Below, in pieces: positions 47,453-56,272 of a stretch of 64,000 nt of DNA. The stretch comes from Phyllobacterium lublinensis (lineage in GTDB: Bacteria; Pseudomonadota; Alphaproteobacteria; Rhizobiales; Rhizobiaceae): the NCBI RefSeq assembly GCF_020164435.1, contig NZ_JAIUDQ010000001.1, positions 248,001 to 312,000 on the forward strand, read 5' to 3'. Numbering within the stretch: the first letter of the stretch is position 1; every line of letters begins with the position of its first letter. Under the pieces are notes generated by a model. The model was not told where the DNA came from, ran no database searches, and worked only from the letters and a program-made list of their open reading frames with translations. Both the position numbers and the translations under genes were made by a program.

Positions 47453-47884
47453 CTAAGCGCGTCCTCCGCAGGATGAATCGCCACCTGCCCAGCGGCGCAC
47501 GTCGGCTGCAATGCGGTTGCCCGCAGGATTGCTCATCAGGGGGCCGAAGGCTTCGACCTTGGCTGGATTGCCTTCGGCGTGGACAACGAGCAGCGGACGT
47601 CCGCCTGGATTGCTCGCCGGCACGACCAGAATGCGTGGTCGTCCGGAAAATGAGTTCAGTTCCGGCGCAAGCCGATAGGGCTTGAAGCTTGAATCTCCGG
47701 ATTTGAACCAGCAACTGTTGGCGGCAAGCGCGACGCGCTCCATAGTCGGAAGCGCAGCTTTGTCCGAACTGAACGCCAGCGAACCCGGGCCCGGCTTGCT
47801 GGCCGTCTGGCATCCGGTAAGTGCCGCAAGCGAAATCAATAGGGCTGCAGAGCACACTGCAGTGCCAGCAATTGGCATCTTCAT
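47453..47884 (-). CDS. Hypothetical lipoprotein
   Basis: The 143-residue protein has a lipoprotein signal with lipobox LTGC (near residue 25). The mature part has three more cysteines (ANSCWFK, DSSCGG) and NSFSGRPRILVVPASNPGGR. The family and role are unknown to me. I chose ATG 47884, with GGAGA eight bases upstream. It may share a transcript with the GST gene upstream (72-base gap). Confidence 0.62.
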   Translation of the reverse strand: MKMPIAGTAVCSAALLISLAALTGCQTASKPGPGSLAFSSDKAALPTMERVALAANSCWFKSGDSSFKPYRLAPELNSFSGRPRILVVPASNPGGRPLLVVHAEGNPAKVEAFGPLMSNPAGNRIAADVRRWAGGDSSCGGRA

Positions 47885-47956
47885 TCTCATTCTCCACTCA
47901 TGCACCGCGCGTCCCTCGGAAAACAAGGGACGCGGCGGCGCTGCAAAATCGGGGAT

Positions 47957-48616
47957 TCACGCAGACTCGAGTTCACTCTCGAACACTTTGAGTCCGTCCG
48001 TCATTTCGTACCAGACCAGCGATAGCACCGGATCCTGAACAATCAGTTGCTGATAGGCATCAAAATTGGGGAATGGCTCGAGCAGGTCGTTGCGACCCGA
48101 CAGCTTGCGGAAATTGTTGAAGACGAAACGGGTCGGGGTGAGCCAGGCATCGGCCAGCGTCATTTGCTCGCCGAGGGCGTAGGGGCCGTGACCAAGGCGT
48201 TTTTCGACCTCCGTCAGGCCAATCTCCATCTGCTTGTAAAGCTTGGAGATCCGCGCCTCATCCTTGGACTTGAAGTAAATCAGCTCGAACAGTTCCATGA
48301 CCGGCGCAAGGACCTCAAGCTCGGCAGCGCGTGCCGTCATGCGCACGATGGCGCGATCCCGGGAATCGGCGGGCAGCAGCGACGGTTCAGGGAAATGTTC
48401 CTCCAGATATTCCGCGATCACCGAGGCCTCGATGATCGTGAGGCCGGAGCCCGTGATCAATACGGGGATCCGGTTGAAAGGCGATATGGCGCGAAATTCT
48501 TCCGGAATCGGGACACCCGGCGGCGGCGCAACGATCTTGATGGGGGCTTGTTTGTAATAGGCGATGCAGCGGACGATGGAGGAATAGGGAGATAGCGGCC
48601 GCGAGTACAGTTTCAT
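47957..48616 (-). CDS. Glutathione S-transferase family protein
   Basis: The 219-residue protein has the GST N-terminal thioredoxin fold (MKLYSRPLSPYSSIVRCIAY; active residue likely Ser12 or 13; FNRIPVLI with the cis-proline; ASVIAEYLEE) and an all-helical C-terminal domain (ALGEQMTLADAWLTP). It probably conjugates or reduces small electrophiles. The substrate is unknown. It closes the accessory block next to purQ. Confidence 0.87.
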   Translation of the reverse strand: MKLYSRPLSPYSSIVRCIAYYKQAPIKIVAPPPGVPIPEEFRAISPFNRIPVLITGSGLTIIEASVIAEYLEEHFPEPSLLPADSRDRAIVRMTARAAELEVLAPVMELFELIYFKSKDEARISKLYKQMEIGLTEVEKRLGHGPYALGEQMTLADAWLTPTRFVFNNFRKLSGRNDLLEPFPNFDAYQQLIVQDPVLSLVWYEMTDGLKVFESELESA

Positions 48617-48694
48617 TCCGGGGGTCCTCCATTTGAGCGCCGTTCCAACGCACTCCCCGTTGAAACGGCATTTTTCAAACGTATAGGATTTTGC

Positions 48695-49363
48695 TCAGGC
48701 GGCAACCCCAAGAACGCCAGCAAACAATGCACGCCCGTCGGTGCCGCCATGCGCAGCCTCGATCAAGTTCTCCGGATGCGGCATGAGCCCGAGAACGTTG
48801 CCGCTCTCGTTGATGATGCCTGCAATATCATTGATCGAGCCGTTCGGATTCGCGCCTTCCGCATAGCGGAACACGACCTGACCATTGCCTTCGATGCGCG
48901 CCAGGGTCTCTTCATCGGCAAAGTAGTTGCCGTCATGATGGGCGACCGGGGTGCGTATGATCTGGCCGTGCGAATAACCGCGGGTAAAGGCCGTGTTGGC
49001 GTTCGTCACCTCGAGCTTGACCTCGCGGCAGACAAACTTCAGCGAGGCGTTGCGCATCAACGCGCCGGGCAACAGGCCCGCTTCGACCAGGATCTGGAAG
49101 CCGTTGCACACGCCCATCACCATCACACCCTTGGCGGCCTTTTCACGGATCGCCTGCATGACAGGCATGCGGGCAGCAATCGCGCCGCAGCGCAGATAGT
49201 CGCCGTAGGAAAAGCCACCGGGGATGACGATCAGGTCGACATCGGGAATGTCCGTGTCTGTTTGCCAGACCGTTTGCGGCGCGACGCCGGAAATGTTGGT
49301 CAGCGCCGCGATCATGTCGCGGTCACGGTTAAGGCCGGGAAGGAGAACGACTGCTGATTTCAT
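48695..49363 (-). CDS. purQ: Phosphoribosylformylglycinamidine synthase subunit PurQ
   Basis: PurQ supplies ammonia from glutamine to PurL. The 222-residue class I glutaminase has the nucleophile in [10 protein letters not shown] (near Cys86), [12 protein letters not shown], and the catalytic His-x-Glu in GLMPHPENL. Its ATG overlaps the stop of the small coiled-coil gene upstream (49360-49363). It belongs to the purC-purS-orf-purQ transcript. Confidence 0.96.
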   Translation of the reverse strand: MKSAVVLLPGLNRDRDMIAALTNISGVAPQTVWQTDTDIPDVDLIVIPGGFSYGDYLRCGAIAARMPVMQAIREKAAKGVMVMGVCNGFQILVEAGLLPGALMRNASLKFVCREVKLEVTNANTAFTRGYSHGQIIRTPVAHHDGNYFADEETLARIEGNGQVVFRYAEGANPNGSINDIAGIINESGNVLGLMPHPENLIEAAHGGTDGRALFAGVLGVAA

Positions 49364-49596
49364 GGGTGTGGTTCAAACCTTGCTTGTGCTTCTGCGAGTT
49401 CCCGAAGATCGAGGCGATCTACAATTTGGCCGACAGTACCATGCAGGTTATTGACGTCACCCTGCAGCAAATGAAGATGATTGCGGATGCTGACATTATC
49501 CTGTCGCAGCTCGCGAACGTTACCCTTCAAATTGGATACATCGCCCTGAATATTCCTGAGAACCTCGTAAATCAAATCCTGCGTCACTTCGACCAT
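49360..49596 (-). CDS. Small coiled-coil protein between purS and purQ
   Basis: The 78-residue protein is rich in heptad-like hydrophobic spacing: [20 protein letters not shown], then [35 protein letters not shown], a pattern of a parallel coiled coil. It overlaps purQ by four bases, and AAGGA precedes ATG 49596. The function is unknown. Its position inside a purine operon suggests only co-transcription, although a structural role near the PurLQS complex is conceivable. Confidence 0.65.
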   Translation of the reverse strand: MVEVTQDLIYEVLRNIQGDVSNLKGNVRELRQDNVSIRNHLHLLQGDVNNLHGTVGQIVDRLDLRELAEAQARFEPHP

Positions 49597-49616
49597 GGCG
49601 AATCCTTGAAACGTCA

Positions 49617-49856
49617 TCAATCAATGGCGAAACTATAATCTTCGATCACGGTATTTGCGAGGAGCTTTTCGCACATCGCCTTGAGGCTTTCCTCCGCCTT
49701 GGCGCGATCCTTCGTGTCGAGTTCGACATCGAAGACCTTGCCCTGGCGCACGGATCCGACGCCATCGAAACCAAGGCTGCCCAGCGCACCGACAATTGCC
49801 TTGCCCTGCGGATCAAGAACGCCATTCTTCAAGGTTACAGTGACACGTGCCTTCAT
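49617..49856 (-). CDS. purS: Phosphoribosylformylglycinamidine synthase subunit PurS
   Basis: The 79-residue protein has the PurS pattern: MKARVTVTLKNGVLDPQGKA, GFDGVGSVRQGKVFDVEL and MCEKLLANTVIEDYSF. PurS links PurL and PurQ in the FGAM synthase complex. It lies 19 bases after purC and just before the coiled-coil gene. Confidence 0.95.
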   Translation of the reverse strand: MKARVTVTLKNGVLDPQGKAIVGALGSLGFDGVGSVRQGKVFDVELDTKDRAKAEESLKAMCEKLLANTVIEDYSFAID

Positions 49857-49875
49857 CGACTTGTCTTCTCCAGTG

Positions 49876-50640
49876 CTATTTGACCAATACCGGTCCGGTC
49901 GGGCGGTTGAGTTCGTTTTCATTCATGATGCCGAGACGGCGCGCAACCTCCTGATAGGCCTCGATGAGGCCGCCCATGTCGCGGCGGAAACGGTCCTTGT
50001 CCAGCTTTTCGGCAGTCTGGCTGTCCCAGAGCCTTGCGGAGTCCGGCGAGAACTCATCGGCGAGCACGATGCGCATCAGGTCGCCTTCATAAAGACGGCC
50101 GCATTCGATCTTGAAGTCGACGAGCTGGATGCCGACGCCCAGAAACAGGCCACTGAGGAAATCGTTGACGCGGATGGCGAGCGCCATGATGTCGTCGATC
50201 TCCTGCGGAGCCGCCCAGCCGAAGGCGGTAATGTGTTCTTCCGACACCATCGGATCGTCGAGCTCGTCATTCTTGTAGTAGAACTCGATGATCGAGCGCG
50301 GCAGGACGGTGCCTTCCTCGATGCCCAGACGCTTGGCAAGCGAGCCGGCGGCAATGTTGCGCACGACCACCTGCAGCGGAATGATTTCCACTTCCTTGAT
50401 CAGCTGCTCGCGCATGTTCAGCCGGCGGATGAAATGCGTCGGAATGCCCATGCGGTTCAACTGGCTGAAGATATATTCGGAAATGCGGTTGTTCAGAACG
50501 CCCTTGCCGTCGATGACCTCGGTCTTCTTGGGGTGAAGCACGGTCGTATCGTCTTTGAAGTGCTGGACGAGAGTGCCTGGTTCTGGTCCTTCGTAAAGGA
50601 TCTTTGCTTTGCCTTCGTAGACACGGCGGCGACGGTTCAT
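49876..50640 (-). CDS. purC: SAICAR synthase
   Basis: PurC joins CAIR and aspartate to make SAICAR. The 254-residue protein begins [20 protein letters not shown] with the ATP loop. It has [32 protein letters not shown] and [14 protein letters not shown] with the catalytic Asp/Glu. It is the first gene of the purC-purS-orf-purQ group. Confidence 0.97.
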   Translation of the reverse strand: MNRRRRVYEGKAKILYEGPEPGTLVQHFKDDTTVLHPKKTEVIDGKGVLNNRISEYIFSQLNRMGIPTHFIRRLNMREQLIKEVEIIPLQVVVRNIAAGSLAKRLGIEEGTVLPRSIIEFYYKNDELDDPMVSEEHITAFGWAAPQEIDDIMALAIRVNDFLSGLFLGVGIQLVDFKIECGRLYEGDLMRIVLADEFSPDSARLWDSQTAEKLDKDRFRRDMGGLIEAYQEVARRLGIMNENELNRPTGPVLVK

Positions 50641-50974
50641 TGCGGATTCTCTGGTATTGGAGTTATCGGTCGGCCCCGGTTCTTAGGCGTGCCGTCATGT
50701 TGGCGCGCTAACTATCTTAAAAGCAAGCATTCTACAATCATCCTTTGTGGAGCACCCACGTTTTATGGGATATAGGCAGACTATGGTGCTTATACGACAA
50801 TGTGACGTGGGCCCGTCGTTCCTGTATAATTTGAGACTTTCGATTTTCTGGAGAACGGCTATATGAAACTGGAGAACTATGAACATCGTGGGTCTGCCTG
50901 AAAAACGCCCAATGCCAGGATGTATATAGCAGTCGAATGACCCAATGATTTTGCGGGAGCAAGTGAGGATGACA
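50641..50974. other. Divergent control region purC / zeta subunit
   Basis: No sizeable gene is seen. The region is AT-rich and holds a good promoter at 50802. Two very short frames with ribosome sites lie after it (50863-50901, 12 residues, preceded by GGAGAA; 50880-50930, 16 residues, overlapping it), which may be leader peptides or chance. Confidence 0.45.
50802..50830 (+). promoter_or_regulatory. Candidate sigma-70 promoter of the zeta-subunit gene
   Basis: GTGACG (50802-50807) and a perfect TATAAT (50825-50830) are 17 bases apart. The start codon lies 145 bases further, so the transcript would have a long leader. Confidence 0.5.
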
Positions 50975-51286
50975 ATGGAAGATCGCAAGAACGCCTTTGA
51001 AAACAAGTATGCGCATGACGCAGAAGTGCGTTTCAGGGCGGAAGCCCGGCGGAACAAGCTTCTCGGCATCTGGGCGGCGGAAAAGCTCGGCAAGACTGGC
51101 GAAGAGGCCGATGCCTATGTGAAGGATGTCATCAAGGCGGACTTCCAGGAAGCCGGCGACGACGACGTCTTTCGCAAGATCCGTGCGGATTTCGATGCGG
51201 CCGGTGTCGACACGTCCGATCATCGCATCCGCCGCACGATGGAGGAACTGATGATCGAGGCAATCCGCCAGGTCGAAGGTTCCTGA
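50975..51286 (+). CDS. F1Fo-ATPase inhibitor zeta subunit (DUF1476)
   Basis: The 103-residue protein matches DUF1476: MEDRKNAFENKYAHDAEVRF, RNKLLGIWAAEKLGKTGEEA and IRADFDAAGVDTSDHRIRRT. In Paracoccus and relatives this protein is the zeta subunit that blocks ATP hydrolysis by the F1 motor. ATG 50975 has GAGG seven bases upstream; ATG 50969 is possible. It stands alone, with a terminator. Confidence 0.9.
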   Translation: MEDRKNAFENKYAHDAEVRFRAEARRNKLLGIWAAEKLGKTGEEADAYVKDVIKADFQEAGDDDVFRKIRADFDAAGVDTSDHRIRRTMEELMIEAIRQVEGS

Positions 51287-51313
51287 TCCTTTTTCACCTT
51301 GTACGACCATGCG

Positions 51314-51342
51314 AAAGCCGCCTTCCTTAGGCGGCTTTTTTC
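51314..51342 (+). terminator. Terminator of the zeta-subunit gene
   Basis: AAAGCCGCC and GGCGGCTTT form the stem with a short loop, followed by six or more T residues. Confidence 0.9.
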
Positions 51343-51445
51343 TTTTAAAAACATAGGCATAAAGTCGAATATTCACCGCCGTTAAAGGGTGCTACGTTCG
51401 ATTCTGAGGGGCTGATCCCGCGTTATTTTTCAAGGAGTTAAAACC

Positions 51446-51551
51446 ATGTCTGGCAGTATTTTTAAGGTTACTTAACTTGAGCGGGGACGGTCCGGACTAC
51501 ATGTTCCGCGTCAACGCCGTCGGATTGACGGCGAGCGACTTCAAACTTTAG
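51446..51551 (+). pseudogene. Remnant of a short or truncated gene
   Basis: AAGGAG and an ATG at 51446 start MSGSIFKVT, which stops at 51475. In the next frame, from 51477, comes LSGDGPDYMFRVNAVGLTAS and DFKL, then TAG at 51551. In that stretch 21 of 24 third positions are G or C, unlike random sequence. The ending LTASDF resembles the last residues of some RTX calcium-binding proteins, but this is a guess. It looks like a gene reduced by deletion and frameshift. Confidence 0.35.
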
Positions 51552-51767
51552 TTATCAGTCCAACGATCGCGATGGTTGCTTGCCCGCCTGAGTTGGACGG
51601 GTCGTGACAGATAGCGCTTGACGTCTGCGGTTGCGGTTCGCAAAGTATCGCGATCCGCAACAGCAGCGATTCCAAGAAGCGCGAGAAGCGGTTTTCCCGG
51701 AATCGCCCAAACATGAAAAGATAGGGCAGTTCGTGCTCTCTGACGCGCAAATGCCCCTGGATAAGCC

Positions 51768-52532
51768 ATGTCACTTGCATCACGCCTGAGGGCTGGAGAA
51801 ATCATCTATTCGGGCTGGTCCAGCCTGACCGATCCACTGGTCATGGAAGCGCTCGCCCGTACACCGCTTGATGCCGTTCTCCTCGACATGCAGCACGGCG
51901 CGCATGATACGGCGAGCATCGTCTCGCTCGTCGGCATCCTCCGCTCTGCCCAGAAGCATGCCATGGTGCGCGTTCCTGTCGGACGTTTCGACATGGCGAG
52001 CCGCGCGCTCGATTTTGGCGCGGACGGGGTTGTCGCGCCCATGATCAACAGCGCGGACGATGCACGGCTCTTTGCCAGGGCGATGAAATATCCGCCGATC
52101 GGCGAGCGTTCGTGGGGACAATTGCGTGGCCGTCCCGGCAGCTATGGCTCGGGCGGGTCGGGCGGCTACCTGCGCGAGGTCAATGAGGCGACGCTTGCAT
52201 TCGCCATGATCGAAACACGCACCGCGTACGACGCACTCGACGATATATTGGCCGTGGACGGCATTGATGGCGTTTTCGTCGGCCCATCGGACTTTTCCAT
52301 TGCATGGAGCAATGGGCAGGAGGTTGATGCAGGTTCCGAGGCCATCATTGAACCCCTGTCCATGATTGCAGCCAAAGCGAAGGCAGCAGGCAAGCTGTGT
52401 GGCATCTATGGCGCAACCCCGTCGCTGGCCAAACGATTCGCCGGGCTCGGCTACAGCTATATCCCGCTGGCCGTGGACACCGCGTACCTCACCCTCGGCG
52501 TGCAATCACTGCTTGATGCAATCAAAAGCTAG
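51768..52532 (+). CDS. HpcH/HpaI-type aldolase
   Basis: This 254-residue class II pyruvate aldolase is of the HpaI/2-dehydro-3-deoxyglucarate type: VLLDMQHGAHD, MVRVPVGR, GADGVVAPMI, AMIETRTA (Glu metal ligand) and DGVFVGPSDFSIA (Asp ligand). It splits 4-hydroxy-2-oxo acids to pyruvate and an aldehyde. The natural substrate is unknown. It has no pathway partner nearby. Confidence 0.9.
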   Translation: MSLASRLRAGEIIYSGWSSLTDPLVMEALARTPLDAVLLDMQHGAHDTASIVSLVGILRSAQKHAMVRVPVGRFDMASRALDFGADGVVAPMINSADDARLFARAMKYPPIGERSWGQLRGRPGSYGSGGSGGYLREVNEATLAFAMIETRTAYDALDDILAVDGIDGVFVGPSDFSIAWSNGQEVDAGSEAIIEPLSMIAAKAKAAGKLCGIYGATPSLAKRFAGLGYSYIPLAVDTAYLTLGVQSLLDAIKS

Positions 52533-52552
52533 GCCAGGACCGTGAACGGTCG

Positions 52553-52861
52553 TTAAAGCTCAGTCGCCGCTGGTCCGGCGTGCGGTTTGTCGCCGGCGTC
52601 CTCGGCGACGATTTGATATCCCTGAGCGATAAGTTGCAGTTTCATTTCCTCGAAATGGCGTTTGAAACCATTCTCGACCTGAACCTGCGGATAGCGCCAT
52701 CCCTTTTCATAGGCCTGGATAAGCAGGTCGGCATAGGCGCGGGCGCTCCACATCCGGACTACCTCCTCGGGGATTGCCGGTTTGGGGTGGTTTGCTTCCT
52801 GTGGCCAAGCCGAGACCGGCGCCAGAATCAAGAGCATTGCTGCCAGAATTTGCGTTCTCAT
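52553..52861 (-). CDS. Small secreted hypothetical protein
   Basis: The 102-residue protein has a signal peptide (MRTQILAAMLLILAPVSAWP). The short mature part includes WSARAYADLLIQAYEKGWRYP and NGFKRHFEEMKLQLIAQGYQI, probably helical. There are no cysteines in the mature part. I recognise no family. It lies convergent with the aldolase gene (20-base gap). Confidence 0.55.
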   Translation of the reverse strand: MRTQILAAMLLILAPVSAWPQEANHPKPAIPEEVVRMWSARAYADLLIQAYEKGWRYPQVQVENGFKRHFEEMKLQLIAQGYQIVAEDAGDKPHAGPAATEL

Positions 52862-52995
52862 GGGACCCTCTCTTCGGCCGGTTGGGGCGGCAATAATCGG
52901 AGCCCCCTTGTTGGCGATGATACGGACAGGAGATCCTCGGCGGCATCGTGCAGATGTAGTGTTTTTAAGCCGGACATGGTGTATTTTGGCTTTTT

Positions 52996-54477
52996 GTGAT
53001 CAGCGGGCGATTGGGGGATTGTAGCGCAGTGTCCAGCCACGACATCCAAACCGCTCCAAATGCGGAACTGTCGACGCGCGAGCTGGTGGTCGCGAAAAAG
53101 TTTGCCGAGGGAATGACCTACCGCGAAATCGGTACAGCGCTCTTTATCTCGCCTTCAACTGTCCGAACGCATCTGTCAGTCATCTATCAGAAGCTCGGTA
53201 TTCACAACAAGCTGGCGCTTGCCAATCATCTTATGGGGCAACTGAAGCAAAACGCCACTCCAGCCGCTTCGGTTGTCCGGCTGAACAATAGCTCCGGGCC
53301 GCCAATCATAGCGGTGCTGCCATTTGAAAACCTGGGCAGTGGCGCGCGCTGGGCGCTTCTCGCGGATGGCCTCGCAACCGACATCATCGCCAATCTTGCG
53401 CGCTACCCCGACCTTGCCGTGATTTCCCGCATGACGATGTTGGCATTCAAGGGGCGGCGCGATGATCCGCGCGTGATCGGCCGTGAGCTGAATGCCGACT
53501 ATCATCTTGAAGGGAGTCTGCAGGCCACTGAAAGTCAGGTGCGCATTGCTGTGCAACTTGTTGACAGCCATAGCGGTTCGTACCTGTGGTCGGCCCGCTA
53601 CGACCGGCCCGCGGACGATCTTTTCGCCATACAGGATTCCGTCACTGAAAATATTGTCAATGTACTAGCCGGCTGCAGCGGCAAGCTCGCCCATCTTCGG
53701 CGAAACGTTGCCCGTCTCAAGCCGCCGGCGAGCCTCGGCGCCTATGAATGCCATCTCCTTGGCGTCGAGCAGCTCAACATTTGTTCCCGCGCTTCAAATG
53801 CGGAAGCGATCCGGCTTCTGTCACACGCCGTCATGATCGACCCCTGCCTTGCCCGGGCGTGGATGGAGCTGGGGTTCGCCTATGCGGTGCAGGGGAGCAA
53901 CGGCTACGGGGATGATCCGGTATTATCGCTAACCAATTTCATCCACTGCGCCAACAAGGCCCTGTCGCTCGATCCTGGTGACAGTATCGCGCGCCAGGCG
54001 GTCGGGGACCTCCGTGCCTGCGATGGCGATTTTGCCGGTGCCGTCGAAGAAAATACAATGGCGCTTGCGGCCGCGCCGAATGACGGTGACATCCTGGCGC
54101 TCGTTGCCGGCAGCCGGGCGCTTGCAGCGGGCAATCCGGAAGAAGGCTATGACCTGATCAATCGCGCAATTACTATCAATGCACTGGCCCCGGCCTGGTA
54201 TTTCAGCATGCTCGGCCGTGTAACCTTTGTGCTGGGACGCTACCGGGAAAGCGTGGCCGCATTCCGGCGGGCTCCCGATATGCCGTCTGGCTTCATGTTC
54301 CGGGCAATGGCACATGCCATGCTGGGGGAACAAGCTGAACTCGAGATATGCGTTAGCCGTCTGGTGCATGCATCTGCGGACCTTACGCCTGAAGACTTCA
54401 TCACCGGCTATCCGGTGACCAATCCGCCCGCTTTGGTGGCGATCAGGCAGGGCGCGAAACGGGCCGGATTGGCCTGA
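52996..54477 (+). CDS. LuxR-type HTH fused to TolB-like and TPR domains
   Basis: The 493-residue protein begins with a LuxR-type helix-turn-helix (about residues 24-80: LSTRELVVAKKFAEGMTYRE, STVRTHLSVIYQKLGI). A TolB/FlgO-like beta domain follows (about 100-220: IAVLPFENLGSG, ADYHLEGSLQ, LWSARYDRP), and then TPR repeats to the end. This layout matches CadC/adenylate-cyclase-associated regulators in rhizobia, except that the DNA-binding part is LuxR-type. There is no membrane segment, so it is probably cytoplasmic. The start is uncertain (GTG 52996 or GTG 53029). Confidence 0.8.
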   Translation: MISGRLGDCSAVSSHDIQTAPNAELSTRELVVAKKFAEGMTYREIGTALFISPSTVRTHLSVIYQKLGIHNKLALANHLMGQLKQNATPAASVVRLNNSSGPPIIAVLPFENLGSGARWALLADGLATDIIANLARYPDLAVISRMTMLAFKGRRDDPRVIGRELNADYHLEGSLQATESQVRIAVQLVDSHSGSYLWSARYDRPADDLFAIQDSVTENIVNVLAGCSGKLAHLRRNVARLKPPASLGAYECHLLGVEQLNICSRASNAEAIRLLSHAVMIDPCLARAWMELGFAYAVQGSNGYGDDPVLSLTNFIHCANKALSLDPGDSIARQAVGDLRACDGDFAGAVEENTMALAAAPNDGDILALVAGSRALAAGNPEEGYDLINRAITINALAPAWYFSMLGRVTFVLGRYRESVAAFRRAPDMPSGFMFRAMAHAMLGEQAELEICVSRLVHASADLTPEDFITGYPVTNPPALVAIRQGAKRAGLA

Positions 54478-54490
54478 GGTCGACCTGTCT

Positions 54491-55039
54491 CTAAAGCCGT
54501 GACAGGAACTGCGCGAAAACCATCGAGCCTTCCGGCCAGGGACCGTGTCCGCTTTCGGCGTTAAGGTGGCCGGATTCTCCGGCATCGATGATCATCGACC
54601 CCCAGGCGGCTGCAAGATCGTCCGCAACCTCATAGCTGCAATAGTGATCGTTGCGGCTGGCGACGACGATGGAAGGGAAGGTAAAAGGATCGCGCGGGTA
54701 GGGCCCGAAGGTCATGAGATGCTTCGGCCGGATTTTCGGGTTGGAAACGTCCGGCGGGGTGACCAGGAATGCACCTTTGACCTTGTCGCCAATCTCGGGA
54801 ATGGCGTGAATGAAGGTAGGCACGCCGAGCGAATGGGCGACGACGACGACAGGCCGTGTTGCATCATTGATCGATTTGACAACTTCAGCGACCCAGTCCT
54901 CGCGCACGGGCTTCGTCCATTCCGCCTGCTCGACCCGGCGGGCCGTGGAGAGCTTTGACTCCCAGCGCGTCTGCCAGTGCTCGGGGCCGGAATTGGTGTA
55001 ACCGGGAACAATGAGGATGTCTGCGTCTTTAACTTTCAT
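54491..55039 (-). CDS. RBBP9/YdeN family alpha/beta hydrolase
   Basis: The 182-residue protein has the small-hydrolase pattern of YdeN/RBBP9: ILIVPGYTNSGPEHWQTRWE, the nucleophile elbow VVAHSLGVPT with the catalytic serine, SRNDHYCSYE with the Asp, and GESGHLNAESGHGPWPEG with the His. The enzyme is a likely serine hydrolase of unknown substrate. I chose ATG 55039. It is convergent with the LuxR-TPR gene. Confidence 0.88.
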   Translation of the reverse strand: MKVKDADILIVPGYTNSGPEHWQTRWESKLSTARRVEQAEWTKPVREDWVAEVVKSINDATRPVVVVAHSLGVPTFIHAIPEIGDKVKGAFLVTPPDVSNPKIRPKHLMTFGPYPRDPFTFPSIVVASRNDHYCSYEVADDLAAAWGSMIIDAGESGHLNAESGHGPWPEGSMVFAQFLSRL

Positions 55040-55195
55040 GGGTCCGTATTTAGGAAGAATGAAAAAAGTTCGCAATACGCGCAATGGTCCCATGCGACGG
55101 TACGCCCCTCGAAACAGACTGTATGGCGCAGCTTACCTCGCGCCTTTGCGCGCACTCGATGGTAGAATCCGGTTGATTCTATCACGGAGACAAGC

Positions 55196-56179
55196 ATGAC
55201 GATCCTGGTCACAGGCAGTTCCGGTCATCTGGGTGAAGCGCTCGTCCGCTGCCTGCGGGAGAGAGGGCGCCCGGTTGCCGGACTCGATATCGTGGAGGGT
55301 CCGTTTACCACACATGTCGGCTCGGTTCTGGATCGAGCCCATGTCCGCAATTGCATGGAAGGCGTGACGACGGTCTTTCACGCAGCAACATTGCACAAGC
55401 CGCATGTTGCGACGCATGCGCGCCAGGAGTTCATCGACACCAATATTACCGGCACGCTCAATCTCCTTGAAACAGCGGCGGCGGCGCAGGTCCGCGCCTT
55501 CATCTATACCAGCACGACGAGCGTCTTCGGCGATGCCCTTGTGCCGCCGGATGATGCGCCGGCAGCGTGGATAACTGAGGATGTCACGCCGATCCCGAAA
55601 AATATCTATGGCGTTACCAAGGCTGCGGCCGAAGATCTCTGCCAGTTGTTCTACAGGAACCAGGGACTGGCGACGATGGTCCTGCGGACGTCGCGGTTTT
55701 TTCCCGAGGAGGATGACAACGCCAAAGCCCGCAGCGAAAGGTCCGACCAAAATATCAAGCTGGTCGAATTCCTCTACCGGCGGGCGGATATCGAGGACAT
55801 CGTCAGCGCACATCTTCTGGCAGCGGAGAAAGCTCCCGAACTCGGCTTCCGCCGCTATATCATCAGCGCTACGACACCGTTTACGCGTGACGATCTGCGC
55901 GATTTGCGCGATGACGCCCCGCGCGTGGTGGGGCGCCGCGTTCCTGAATACGCGGCCGAGTTTGCGCGGCGCGGCTGGACCATGCTGCCCGGCATCGACC
56001 GCGTCTATGTCAATGAGCGCGCCCGCTTTGAACTGGGATGGGAGCCGAGATATGATTTCCCGTACCTGATCAAGCGCCTGAAAGCGGGCGAGGATATACG
56101 CAGTCCGCTGGCCCGGCTGATCGGATCAAAAGGCTATCATGCGGAGAGCTTTTCCGAAGGGCCGTACCCCGTAGAATAG
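55196..56179 (+). CDS. NAD-dependent epimerase/dehydratase (extended SDR)
   Basis: The 327-residue protein has the Rossmann motif GSSGHLGEAL at about residues 7-16, DIVEG at the end of strand 2, HAATLHKPHV, a Ser/Thr-rich TSTTSVFG strand, and Tyr-x-x-x-Lys in IYGVTKAAAE. It is a sugar-nucleotide epimerase-like extended SDR with no sure substrate. ATG 55196 follows GGAGACAAGC. No sugar-pathway genes are adjacent. Confidence 0.86.
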   Translation: MTILVTGSSGHLGEALVRCLRERGRPVAGLDIVEGPFTTHVGSVLDRAHVRNCMEGVTTVFHAATLHKPHVATHARQEFIDTNITGTLNLLETAAAAQVRAFIYTSTTSVFGDALVPPDDAPAAWITEDVTPIPKNIYGVTKAAAEDLCQLFYRNQGLATMVLRTSRFFPEEDDNAKARSERSDQNIKLVEFLYRRADIEDIVSAHLLAAEKAPELGFRRYIISATTPFTRDDLRDLRDDAPRVVGRRVPEYAAEFARRGWTMLPGIDRVYVNERARFELGWEPRYDFPYLIKRLKAGEDIRSPLARLIGSKGYHAESFSEGPYPVE

Positions 56180-56234
56180 GTGCGGTTCATGCACATATAC
56201 TTGCCGGTGGCGGCGATCGATGCAGCCAACCCCG

Positions 56235-56255
56235 TCCCTCATGGTGAGCCCGTCA
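56235..56255 (-). repeat. Dispersed repeat, partial copy 10
   Basis: TCCCTCATGGTGAGCCCGTC covers only the outer half of the repeat. It lies between the convergent epimerase and VOC genes. Confidence 0.5.
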
Positions 56256-56272
56256 CAATATGTAAGTCGAAG

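Larger units (their letters stand above)
51287..51767. other. Gap with terminator and gene remnant
   Basis: The 481 bases hold a terminator (51314-51342) and a short coding-like relic (51446-51551). The remainder (51552-51767) has open minus-strand frames but nothing I can assign. Confidence 0.45.

Noticed and set aside
51548..51805. 85-codon minus-strand frame before the aldolase gene
   Set aside because: Its end resembles permease tails only faintly, it overlaps the aldolase start, and no family can be named.
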